NCBI GenBank assembly: GCA_944989445.1
Contig: CALYLW010000122.1
Span: 760,001 to 824,000 of the forward strand
Direction: 5' to 3'
From: Ampullaceana balthica
Lineage: Eukaryota > Mollusca > Gastropoda > Lymnaeidae
Length of the DNA stretch: 64,000 nt
Under the pieces are notes generated by a model. That model was not told where the DNA came from. It ran no database searches and saw only the letters and a list, made by a program, of their open reading frames with translations. Shown one piece after another: positions 54,402-64,000 of this stretch; positions within the stretch are counted from its first letter, which is position 1, and the number at the start of each line of letters is the position of its first letter. The translations under genes and the position numbers were made by a program.

Positions 54402-55626
54402 GTAAGTACATGTAAGAGATAGGTAAAAAATAGTTTGGCAACTACATGAAATAAAATTAATTGACATGTATCCTAAATCGACAGCAAATTTTTGGGTGCA
54501 AAGAAATACTATATGAACACAATTAAAATGAACTTTATGAATTTGAAGAATTAATTTTTTTGCGCAATTTCCCCATGGGACAAATTGCGTTTATATATTT
54601 GAAAAGTATGTCCTGTATGGATGTCTGTTTGAGCTTGCACAAGCAACTACTTCTGAACCATACCAGATAGAGGTTTCGGGTCTTTTGGAAATATGTTAAG
54701 GAGGTCCCAAGGATGTGCACGGACCAAAAATATTCCAGAAAAGGTTTACTGGATTTCCTGGAAAATCACACCAAAAAATATATATAAAAAAATAAGTATT
54801 TTGTCAATTTCTCTCCAACCATAACATCAATCGGGTTGAAACAAACCCCAAATGATAGCTAATAATATTTAGAACAATGTTGGAGAAGGAATTTTTGAAA
54901 AATCCCTTTTTCCTTTGAATCCCGAATTTTAGCAGCAATTTGTAGATAACAATTTTTTGTTTACTTTCAGAATTATTGATTTGCAACTACTTTTAATGTA
55001 ATCTAGAATGATTTCCTTTGAATGAAAATTGTTTGAAATTGCGCTTAAATACTCATTTGAGTTTTTATTACTCGTTATTATTCTACTATGTTTGTTGTGT
55101 CACATTTTTAAATACAAAAGAAATAATTCAATTTGATTATTTGACTCTATTTGTTGTGGGGCATCACCCTGACCTGAGCTGTGTCACAGCATATAAGTTT
55201 GTTTGTATGGCATTCTCTTCACTTTTAAATTTCTCCAAACTATAACTATAATCATACAAGTTTAAAGATCAAAGCAATCAAATAGAAATTTAAAGTGATT
55301 AAATTTACAGTTTTAAAACCTTGAAAATATTGAAAAACTAGATAACCTAAAGATTTTAATGGACATAAGCAGTTATTGCCATCTTCTGAACAGTGGCACA
55401 AAGACACGTTTTGTTTGATTGTTCCATTTTTTACTAATGCACTAGCTTGGGAAGGGCTTTGGTAGATGCAGAGTTGAACTTTGAACCCACATGTCCCAAC
55501 CTTTTCATTAACAGGTGAATGAATTGCAGTAATCTGTTACTAATTAGACCCTAAATTTTCTGGAGTTGCTTGAGTCGTCCTCGCCTCATTCTTATAACAA
55601 TCCAAACTCCTCAGATTTCTCCTGGA
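54402..55626 (+). other. TMEM201 intron after the Ser-rich exon
   Basis: It begins with the strong donor GTAAGT. It is AT-rich and no further exon was recognised; intermediate exons could be short and missed. Confidence 0.4.
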
Positions 55627-56027
55627 AATGGATTCTCTTGGGGCTCTTGATTGGTGTCAGCGTCACAACAAACGTCTTCCTGGTGCTCAACAGATACATG
55701 CCCTCTGCACTGTGAGCTGGTTGTTGTGTCCTGGGGCTCATGATTGGTGTCAGCGTCACAACAAACGTCTTCCTGGTGCTCAACAGATACATGCCGTCTG
55801 CACTGTGAGCTGGTTGTTGTGTCATGGGGCTCATGATTGGTGTCAGCGTCACAACAAACGTCTTCCTGGTGCTCAACAGATACATGCCGTCTGCACTGTG
55901 AGCTGGTTGTTGTGTCATTGGGGCTCTCGATTGGTGTCAGCGTCACAACAAACGTCTTCCTGGTGCTCAACAGATACATGCCGTCTGCACTGTGAGCTGG
56001 TTGTCGTTTCTTGGGACGTGACATCAT
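55627..56027 (+). repeat. 93-bp minisatellite, about 4.3 copies
   Basis: Units contain GATTGGTGTCAGCGTCACAA at about 55649, 55742, 55835 and 55929, and CTGCACTGTGAGCTGGTTGT. The 93-bp length keeps three frames open on the two strands; none looks like protein. Confidence 0.92.
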
Positions 56028-56289
56028 GATGTTACACTAGATAGAGTTACTATTATACTAGAGAGTTACATTCAAGTGCCAGTAAGCTGATGATTGCTGC
56101 TTGCTTTGCCTCCACCGTGAACTGGTTATTTCTTGTGTTGTTCAATCAATTTTTCACTTGATGTGTACCTCAAATGTGAGGAAGTTGACCAATACTGCCA
56201 GCTTTTCTGTACACTCCTAACGTATAAAATTGCTTGGGCACAGTACCCGCTCCGGCTCTTGTATAAAAGATTTATTGGCAGTTAGAGTT

Positions 56290-57076
56290 TCCAAACTTAG
56301 TAACACATTTGTTAGTCAAAAATTATTATTGAATCATCTCAAAAACGTAGTAACACATTTCTTAGTCAAACGTTATTATTGAATTATCTCACAAACTTAG
56401 TAACACATTTTGTTAGTCAAAAGTTATTGAATTATCTCACAAACTTAGTAACACATTTTGTTAGTCAAAAGTTATTGAATTATCTCACAAACTTAGTAAC
56501 ACATTTCTTAGTCAAAAGTTATTATTGAATTATCTCACAAACTTAGTAACACATTTTGTTAGTCAAAAGTTATTATTGAATTATCTCACAAACTTAGTAA
56601 CACATTTGTTAGTCAAAAGTTATTATTGAATTATCTCACAAACTTAGTAACACATTTGTTAGTCAAAAGATATTATTGAATTATCTCACAAACTTAGTAA
56701 CACATTTGTTAGTCAAAAGTTATTGAATTATCTCACAAACTTAGTAACACATTTTATTAGTCAAAAGTTATTATTGAATTATCTCACAAACTTAGTAACA
56801 CATTTGTTAGTCAAAAGTTATTATTGAATTATCTCACAAACTTAGTAACACATTTGTTATTATTGAATTATCTCACAAACTTAGTAACACATTTGTTATT
56901 ATTGAATTATCTCACAAACTTAGTAACACATTTGTTATTATTGAATTATCTCACAAACTTAGTAACACATTTGTTATTATTGAATTATCTCACAAACTTA
57001 GTAACACATTTGTTATTATTGAATTATCTCACAAACTTAGTAACACATTTGTTATTATTGAATTATCTCACAAATT
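56290..57076 (+). repeat. 50-bp then 39-bp minisatellite
   Basis: The longer unit is CTCACAAACTTAGTAACACA plus TTTGTTAGTCAAAAGTTATTATTGAATTAT in parts. From about 56830 the units lose the GTCAAAAG segment and become 39 bp. The array shows an internal-deletion variant taking over at one end. Confidence 0.92.
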
Positions 57077-57375
57077 AAATTCCAGTAATTTCTGTATCCA
57101 TTAGCAACTGCTGTAAAGATTTTTATTTTTTTTCTAGTTGGAAACTCTTCTAGATGTTAAGCACAGTTGTTGTCTGTAGATTAATTGTAATGTTACTGTG
57201 TAGGTGAAATCTGCATGTAATTTACTATTTAATTTATTATTATATATTATACATGTATTTCTTTGCAATGTTGTAACTAACTGCTAGAACTTTGCCTTGT
57301 TTTTAAAACGTCAATGCTAAATAGGAGGTGTGTTTAAGAACAGCTAGTCAGAGAGACAGTCGAGGAAGTTTGGTA

Positions 57376-57666
57376 ATCACTCATTGCTCTCACACACTTG
57401 CCCTCAGTGCTCTCACACACTTGCCTAAAGTGCTCTCACACACTTGCCCTCGATGCTCTCACACACTTGCCTACAGTGTTCTCACACAATTTCCCAGCAG
57501 AGCTCTCACACACTTGCCCAGCAGTGCTCGCACACACTTGCCTACAGTGTTCTCACACACTTGCCCTCAGAGCTCTCACACACTTACCCAGCAGTGCTCT
57601 CACACACTTGCCTACAGTGTTCTCACACACTTTCCCAGCAGAGCTCTCACACACTTTCCCGTGTGA
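57376..57666 (+). repeat. 23-24-bp minisatellite, about 12 copies
   Basis: The unit is TGCTCTCACACACTTGCCCT plus CAG, with CTACAG, CCAGCAG and TTCTC variants in an alternating pattern. Confidence 0.9.
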
Positions 57667-57775
57667 GCATAGATTTGAACCAAACTGACTTAGTAAAGAT
57701 TGTAATCTCACATTTCTCTTTCACTGCCCTTAAGTCTTAAGTCAGACCCATTGATTCAAATGTTGTCAACTACAG

Positions 57776-57874
57776 GTCAGCTCAACTTTTACTTCATCTT
57801 TGAGTTTGTTGTTTATAGTCACAGGAATGACTTTACTTGCATTTAAAAGAAAGTTTATGTTTCTTGTTCGTTGA
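57776..57874 (+). CDS. Candidate last exon of TMEM201 (one membrane helix)
   Basis: After the acceptor GTCAACTACAG, a phase-0 frame encodes about 32 residues (VSSTFTSSLSLLFIVTGMTL, then a KRK basic patch) and stops at 57872-57874. TMEM201 proteins end with one membrane helix, which fits. The known preceding exon ends in phase 1, so at least one exon between them would be needed, and chance cannot be ruled out. Confidence 0.25.
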   Translation, partial: VSSTFTSSLSLLFIVTGMTLLAFKRKFMFLVR

Positions 57875-58064
57875 CCTCAAACTGTCATTTGCTTTTATGT
57901 ACATGATAACATTGTACCGAATCGGGGCATTATTATGTACTTTTTTTTACATTTAATTTATTATATATTAGATGCTACAATTAAATTGTCTATTGTGTTT
58001 TTGTTAAATTTTTATACTTAAAAACACAAAAACTTATAAATTAATAACCCATGAACTGTGTCAA

Positions 58065-58340
58065 AATGATGTTTATGACTGTTTCTCATGTTTACGACTG
58101 TTTCTTATGTTTATCACTGTTTCTCATGTTTATGACTGTTTCTCATGTTTACGACTGTTTCTCATGTTTATGACAGTTTCTCATGTTTATAACAGTTTCT
58201 CATGTTTACGACTGTTTCTCATGTTTATGACTGCTTCTCATGTTTATGACTGTTTATCGTGTTTATGACTGTTTCTCAAGTTTATGACTGTTTCTCATGT
58301 TTACGACTGTTTCTCATGTTTATGACTGTTTCTCATGTTA
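58065..58340 (+). repeat. 19-bp minisatellite
   Basis: The unit TTTATGACTGTTTCTCATG repeats about 14 times, with TTTACGACTG as the main variant. Confidence 0.92.
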
Positions 58341-58644
58341 TGAAGAATGATAAATACTTGATTTCAGCTCTGGATTTGTAACAAGTATGAAGTTTATGCG
58401 TCTTTAGCCTATTGTTGTTATTTTTTACTGGTTGCATTATGTTACTATTGTTACAGTCATTTAACCTGTGTTTAATGTCAACAAGATTTTTTTGCTTTTT
58501 GGTTGCTTACATTTTTTACATTAATACAAATACAGTATATTGAAACTGTGTCATACAGATTTGAAACATAAATTAATTCAATTTATTTGGTTAAGTAAAA
58601 GTTTGTCTGTGTCCTGTGACCAACTGTGTTGGGGGGATCTCTAG

Positions 58645-59189
58645 TAGGGTTGTTAAACGATAATCGGAAATCCGATTATCGGTTTTAAAAGCGATAATTG
58701 GTTTTAAATTTCCCAAACCGATAATCGAATTTAATTCGGCCGGATTTATGAAGTGAAATCCGACTGGAGCCGGATTTGTAAAAATTGCAGGATTCCGGAT
58801 TCGTCTGACCCGGAGCTATTATATTTATATACATTTTATCGCAAAACCAGCCAGCCGAGTTTTTCCGGATTTATTAAGTAAATTTCTGTCGGAGCCGGAT
58901 TTGTAAAAATTGCCGGATTCCAGATTTGCCTGAGCCGGAGCTATTATATTTATATACATTTTATAGCAAAACCAGCCAGCCGAGTTTTTCCGGATTTATT
59001 AAGTAAATTTCTGTCGGAGCCGGATTTGTAAAAATTGCCGGATTCCAGATTTGCCTGAGCCGAATTCCGGTACACCCCTAATTTAAATGAAGTCAGCGGT
59101 AAAAGGATAATCAGTTTAAAATCAGATTTACATAACCGATAATCGGTTTGCCAAAAAAAACAACTGAATCATTTGAATCAACAACCCTA
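58645..59189. mobile_element. hAT-like MITE, composite, with near-exact 8-bp duplication
   Basis: The ends are TAGGGTTGTTAAACGATAAT and CAACAACCCTA. The flanks ATCTCTAG (58637-58644) and ATCTTTAG (59190-59197) match at seven of eight. The outer zones repeat CGATAATCGG. The middle is made of GGATTTATGAAGTGAAATCC-type sequence, tandemly repeated near 58800-59060, and a CCGGTACACCCCTAA end shared with the MITE at 7387. Confidence 0.8.
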
Positions 59190-59197
59190 ATCTTTAG

Positions 59198-59649
59198 GTA
59201 ATATCTGTTGAGGTTGTAAATGTTTGGTGTGTCTAGTGACCAACTGTGTTGGGTGGATCTTTAGGTAATATCTGTTGAGGTTGAACAAGTTTAATGTGTG
59301 CCGTGATGTTTTAAACTTGCTTCAAGACGATCAGCTTAGAGAACATACCTCAAAGTCTTTCAAATTGAAAACTCTCAGATTTTCCTTGGCTGGTCCCACG
59401 AAATTTTATTTTGTTTACAATATGATGCGCTGCCACAAAATTTGCAAGCAAAATGCACCCTGTAATCATTAACATAATCATCAGCTAACATTCCACTCTT
59501 CTTATCATGACCTCCGACCCGGTTTCACGGAGCTGGACTTGATATGAACACTTGGCATGATCAAAGGGAAGTTACTCGCAACTTAAAGGATTATTGTTCA
59601 CTGAGTAACTTGTAGAAATAAAAGGAAAATATCTTTCATGCCAGCTTCA
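59198..59649. other. Spacer with a local duplication
   Basis: AGTGACCAACTGTGTTGGG and ATCTTTAGGTAATATCTGTTGAGG occur twice across the MITE flank, an ancestral tandem duplication of about 75 bp. No gene was recognised. Confidence 0.4.
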
Positions 59650-60345
59650 GAAATGTTTTGATCCCATTTGATACAAGATTGTGTCTTGACAGATGGTTTT
59701 GATCCCATTTGATACAAGATTGTGTCTTGACAGATGGTTTTGATCCCATTTGATACAAGATTGTGTCTTGACAGATGGTTTTGATCCCATTTGATACAAG
59801 ATTGTGTCTTGACAGATGGTTTTGATCCCATTTGATACAAGATTGTGTCTTGACAGATGGTTTTGATCCCATTTGATACAAGATTGTGTCTTGACAGATG
59901 GTTTTGATCCCATTTGATACAAGATTGTGTCTTGACAGATGGTTTTGATCCCATTTGATACAAGATTGTGTCTTGACAGATGGTTTTGATCCCATTTGAT
60001 ACAAGATTGTGTCTTGAGAGATGGTTTTGATCTCATTTGATACAACATTGTGTCTCGACAGATGGTTTTGATCCCATTTGATACAAGATTGTGTCTTGAC
60101 AGATGGTTTTGATCCCATTTGATTCAAGATTGTGTCTTGACAGATGGTTTTGATCCCATTTGATACAAGATTGTGTCTTGACAGATGGTTTTGATCCCAT
60201 TTGATACAAGATTGTGTCTTGACAGATGGTTTTGATCCCATTTGATACAAGATTGTGTCTTGACAGATGGTTTTGATCCCATTTGATACAAGATTGAGTC
60301 TTGACAGATGGTTTTGATCCCATTGGATACAACATTGTGTCTTGA
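59650..60345 (-). repeat. 41-bp minisatellite, about 17 nearly identical copies
   Basis: The unit on the + strand is GATGGTTTTGATCCCATTTG plus ATACAAGATTGTGTCTTGACA. Only a handful of substitutions occur, mostly near 60010-60060 and at the right end, so the array is young or homogenised. Minus-strand frames up to 247 codons are repeat artefacts. Confidence 0.95.
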
Positions 60346-60379
60346 CAGCTGTATACAGGCTACCCACCCGCCATTCCAA

Positions 60380-63300
60380 TTTTAACCCCCCAAAATACTC
60401 TTCGTCGTTTCATACCTCAGCACCCTTAAGTAAAGAAATTAGAATGATTGGAGGCCAAGTCTGGTGCCAGCAGCGACGGCTTAGGGTGGAGCCTACGCGT
60501 CACTCAACCGACCCAAACGCCTCTAGGGTCGGAAGGGCGGCGTTGGACAAATTGCTGCTACTTAGTAGGTCTGACAGCCTGATCTGCGCGAACTCATCGG
60601 GGCAGTCGGGCGTGGCACATTCAGGCCACCGCAGCCAATAGCGGGACTTCACGCCTCCCCATAGGTCAGATAGGGGCGTATTCCTTTTAGTCGCTAACTA
60701 GTTGGGAAACGGGCGAATAAGGCCAAATAAGCCCGGGCGGAACAAATGGGTGAGCCCTCCTTGCAAAAGTTTAGGAACAACTTTGGGTTCATAAGGAAAC
60801 CGGATCAAAGGTCCTACCACTCTCCGCTAAGAACGGTGATATCGGGAGGGGTGGGGCGACCCCGAAATAGTTGAGGTATGTCCGTTCCCTACTTGCCAAA
60901 ATGAAGTGACACAATCAGATCCACATATTCATCGAGGCAAGGGTCGCAGACCCACCCGCACAGTTGTGCGCCCGCGAGGCTGTCGGGAGGAAGGGGTAAT
61001 CGGGGGCACCCCTTTAACGGGCGACGTAACCGCCGCGTCGCCCGCTGTGGTCAGTGACGACCCGCAGCCCAAGGCGTGAAGCTCAAGGGAGCCGTCCGGG
61101 TAACAGTACAGCTGGGATACTGACCCGTCTACAGCTCAACGAAGAGAGAAGAGCTCGAAAAACTCCTCCACGACCGAAAAGTAGATGTGGCATTCATCCA
61201 AGAGGCCAGGATGAATAGCGAACCTTTCCAGTTGGAGGGCTATACAACCTTCCGCTGTGACTGCAGGAAATGTCACGGGCTGGTGACGCTGGTGAGCTCG
61301 AACCACACCGCCGAGGTTGTGCCAAGGACATCAAGTTCCTCCAGCACCGATTCAATCACGGTAAGAGTCTGGGTCCGTGGACTGGATTACGCATTCACCA
61401 ACATCTACAACCCACCCAAGTCCACAATAAATCTGACAGCCCCCCGGAGCCATCCTCAAGCGCACGGTTATGGCCGGGACTTGTACGCACACTCGCCAGA
61501 GTGGGGGGTATGCTCTGTTACCAACACTTTAGGCCTCGCTGTCAACGATCTGTGTAACTCCACGAACATGTTCAGGCTTCAGAATAAGCACACGCCCCCC
61601 ACCCACATTCCTACACTCTGGGAACGGAATGCAGTCTCGTCCAGACTTGAGTCTCATATCGGGGGACGTGATCGACAGGACAACGATGGAAGTCCTGGAC
61701 TGCATCGGGAGTGACCACAGACCCATCCTTATCACAATCGCTATTGGTCGGAATAAAAGAGCGGCAAAACAAAAAATCCTAGGCTGGATTTACAAAATAG
61801 CTGATTGGGATAGGTTCGGGGTCCTGACGGACAGAATGGTCAGACACGTTGACCACCCAGGGTCAGATTTAGACAGTACCTACGAGTCCCTCACTGGTGC
61901 CATACTGAGGGCAGCGAAACAGTCCATTCCCCGCGCGGGGAACCAGAAAACGTACCATCCAGGTTGGACACCAGAATTCAAAGAGTTCGTGGAAAAACGC
62001 CGAGCAGCTCGCAAGGTTGCACACGAGTCAGCTGTGCACCGTAAGGCGTACAATAAACTGACTTCTGAGATTCGAGCCTACTCAGCCAAAGCGAGAAGAG
62101 AGAAGTGGGGCGAAGCGTGCGCCAGGCTGGACCTCAGTAAAAACTGTCGTAAGGCCTGGCAAACGCTTAAGTCAATATCTGGGGAACACACACCAATATG
62201 TCCTGGGCCGATCCGATGGTTTAGCGATAACCACGGATGAAGGCCGAGCAAACGAACTAAACAAGTTCTTCGCAAATGTGAGTGTTTCCCAGAGAGACAC
62301 CTGAACACAAAGCCCTCATTGAGAAGCGCAGAATGGGCGAGAGGTGCGCGGGGGCCGATGTGGCATCCCTGATGTCAGCGCCATTCACACCGAGTGAACT
62401 AGCGCGAGCAATTGCTGGCTGCAAACCTGGTAAAGCGGTCGGGGCAGATCTAATATCGTGTGAAATGCTTCTGCATCTCGGCAATGGGGCACGCCGAAAA
62501 CTCCTGGACTTTATAAACAGGACATGGGACACTGGGAGGCTACCAAACCAGTGGAAGAGCGCCACTATTACACCGCTCCTCAAGGCCGGCAAGCCTGCGT
62601 CCGACCCGAGTAGCTATAGACCGATATCCATAACATCATGCATGGGCAAAATAGCAGAGAGAATGGATAACAACAGGCTTTATTGGTACCTATAAAGTGA
62701 AGGTATATTCGACCCCGACCAGAGTGGCTTCAGGAAGAAGCGAAGTCCGATGGACCAGGTCGTACGGTTTATGCAGCAAGTAACGGACGGGTTCCAAAGA
62801 AAAGAATCCACAGCTGCGGTCTTCCTAGATCTGAAACAAGCATATGACAAGGTGTGGCGCCAAGGCCTATTTCTCAAGCTCCAGCAAGTTGGAGCGTCAG
62901 GAAGAATGTACTGGTGGTTTAAGGATTTCCTATCCAACCGAGTGGTTCGAACAAAATACGGGACAGCAATGTCCCGCTATAAAATCCTACAACAAGGGTT
63001 ACCACAAGGTAGTGCGCTGAGCTGCGTACTCTTCCTGGTATATATTAATGACATTGGCAAAGTCATCCGAAATGAGAAGGCGATGTTCGCTGATGACATC
63101 GTCATGTGGCAGACGGACACCGACTCAGAGAAAATGACCGAGGCTTTAAACGCCGACCTTGTCCGGATTCAGCAATACGCTACAACTTGGAAACTGACTG
63201 TGAACGTGCAAAAGACCGTACACTCTCTATTCACTCTCTGCAGAAATATACTAACGGAACCAATGGTCATTAGCTATGAGGGGGAGGTGCTCGATAGAGT

Positions 63301-64000
63301 GGAAAATCCCAAATATCTAGGAGTTGCACTAGATAAAAAGCTGCAGCTGCACTCACACATAGACGACCTGTTTAAGGCGGCCGGCAAAAGATTGAATATA
63401 GTCAAGAAGTTAGCAAGCACCAAGTGGGGTGCCGATGCCTAAGATCCCTGTACATGGGCGCAGTACGCTCGGTGTTGGATTACACCATGTCCGTACAAGT
63501 CTTTGCAAGTAGCACATCACATGCTAAACTGGACTTAATTCAACACCAGGCCTTACGCCTAATCTGCGGCACGCTCAGAACAACTCCGATCGCCGCGATT
63601 GAAGTCATGGCATACCTGGAACCACTAGGAATCAGGCGAGAGCGAGCGATCCTCACTTTTATGGAACGAGTGAGACGCTTCAATGACAGGGATCCATTTA
63701 CGCGATTGATCGCAAACTGGGCACCGAAGAGTCGAATAAAAAAAGCAATCCTTCCTGGATATCGCTTGCACACTAGAGAGAAGCGCGAATATGCCCGGGA
63801 TGCGTGAAACGTTGACAGTGGTTTCCAGCGTCAGTCCTGACGAAGCTCCCGTCCTGCCAATCCTAAAACAGCAACCACCAGTAAGTTTGCATCGCGAACC
63901 ACTCGCAGGCAAAGGAGCGATGCGTGGGGAATGAGACTGTAGCCGCCTACCCTGACGACACCATTCACATCTTCACTGATGGATCGGTGGCAGAAGGAAG
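60380..64000 (+). mobile_element. RNase H-bearing LINE (I superfamily-like), decayed, runs off the window
   Basis: A GC-rich 5' region (60380-61140) precedes an endonuclease segment (ELEKLLHDRKVDVAFIQEAR, 61146 onward). Reverse transcriptase follows from about 62400 (GCKPGKAVGAD and SYRPISITSCMGK), then FLDLKQAYDKVW, QQGLPQGSALS and the catalytic MFADD at about 63083. RNase H begins near 63940 (IHIFTDGSVAEG). Frames change near 61630-61660, 62220-62280 and 63430, and a TAA stop interrupts at 62693, so the copy is dead. Reverse transcriptase plus RNase H points to the I/R1/LOA side of non-LTR elements. The 5' boundary is approximate. Confidence 0.88.

Noticed and set aside
55592..56029. Three overlapping 100-138 codon frames as a TMEM201 exon
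   Set aside because: 93-bp tandem units keep frames open, and no similarity to the TMEM201 tail was seen.
57328..57740. Ser/His/Thr-rich frames
   Set aside because: A 23-24-bp array; no splice context or domain.
59598..60379. Overlapping minus-strand frames of 100-247 codons
   Set aside because: They cross a 41-bp array in all three frames with the same peptide words permuted, a repeat artefact.

Overview
The window looks like nuclear DNA of an animal, most likely a lophotrochozoan and plausibly a gastropod mollusc. The taxon is an inference from intron-rich animal genes, a tRNA-derived SINE and several non-LTR clades, and many small inverted-repeat transposons; no sequence search was possible. 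It is AT-rich, with long introns and intergenic tracts built from transposons and minisatellites. There is no sign of bacterial operons, CRISPR or phage.

Six protein-coding genes can be reconstructed from exon joins. (1) SCO1/2-like copper chaperone for cytochrome oxidase, + strand, 1085-6018, 5' exons missing. (2, 3) Two tandem minus-strand short-chain dehydrogenases with identical four-exon structure, 8744-11798 and 17191-24417. (4) UBIAD1 prenyltransferase, + strand, 27453-30643. (5) TAF10, - strand, 42693-46229. (6) TMEM201/SAMP1-type inner nuclear membrane protein, + strand, from 47876, head-to-head with TAF10; it is secure to 54401 and a possible last exon lies at 57776. SCO1 and the first dehydrogenase each carry an apparent one-base frameshift. 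The second dehydrogenase is intact but has Ala where the family has its catalytic Ser.

Region by region: 1-8.7 kb is SCO1, hAT-like MITEs and a LINE tail. 8.7-24.4 kb is the dehydrogenase pair, whose introns and spacer hold SINEs, MITEs, a degraded RTE-like LINE and a hammerhead ribozyme motif of the Penelope type. 24.4-31.7 kb is UBIAD1, with two minisatellites in its only intron. 31.7-42.6 kb has no gene and is mostly minisatellite arrays plus MITEs; one array grew from LINE coding sequence. 42.7-46.2 kb is TAF10, with a piggyBac-like element, itself holding a LINE, in intron 3. 46.2-57.9 kb is TMEM201, with an antisense RTE-type LINE in one intron. 58-60.3 kb is minisatellites and a hAT-like MITE. 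60.4-64 kb is a decayed RNase H-bearing LINE that runs off the window.

The most informative non-gene signals are: a hairpin 3' tail shared by the tRNA-SINE and a CR1/L2-like LINE, which implies that the LINE mobilises the SINE; the hammerhead motif; the LINE-derived minisatellite; and several layered insertions with exact 8-bp or TTAA target duplications that give relative ages.
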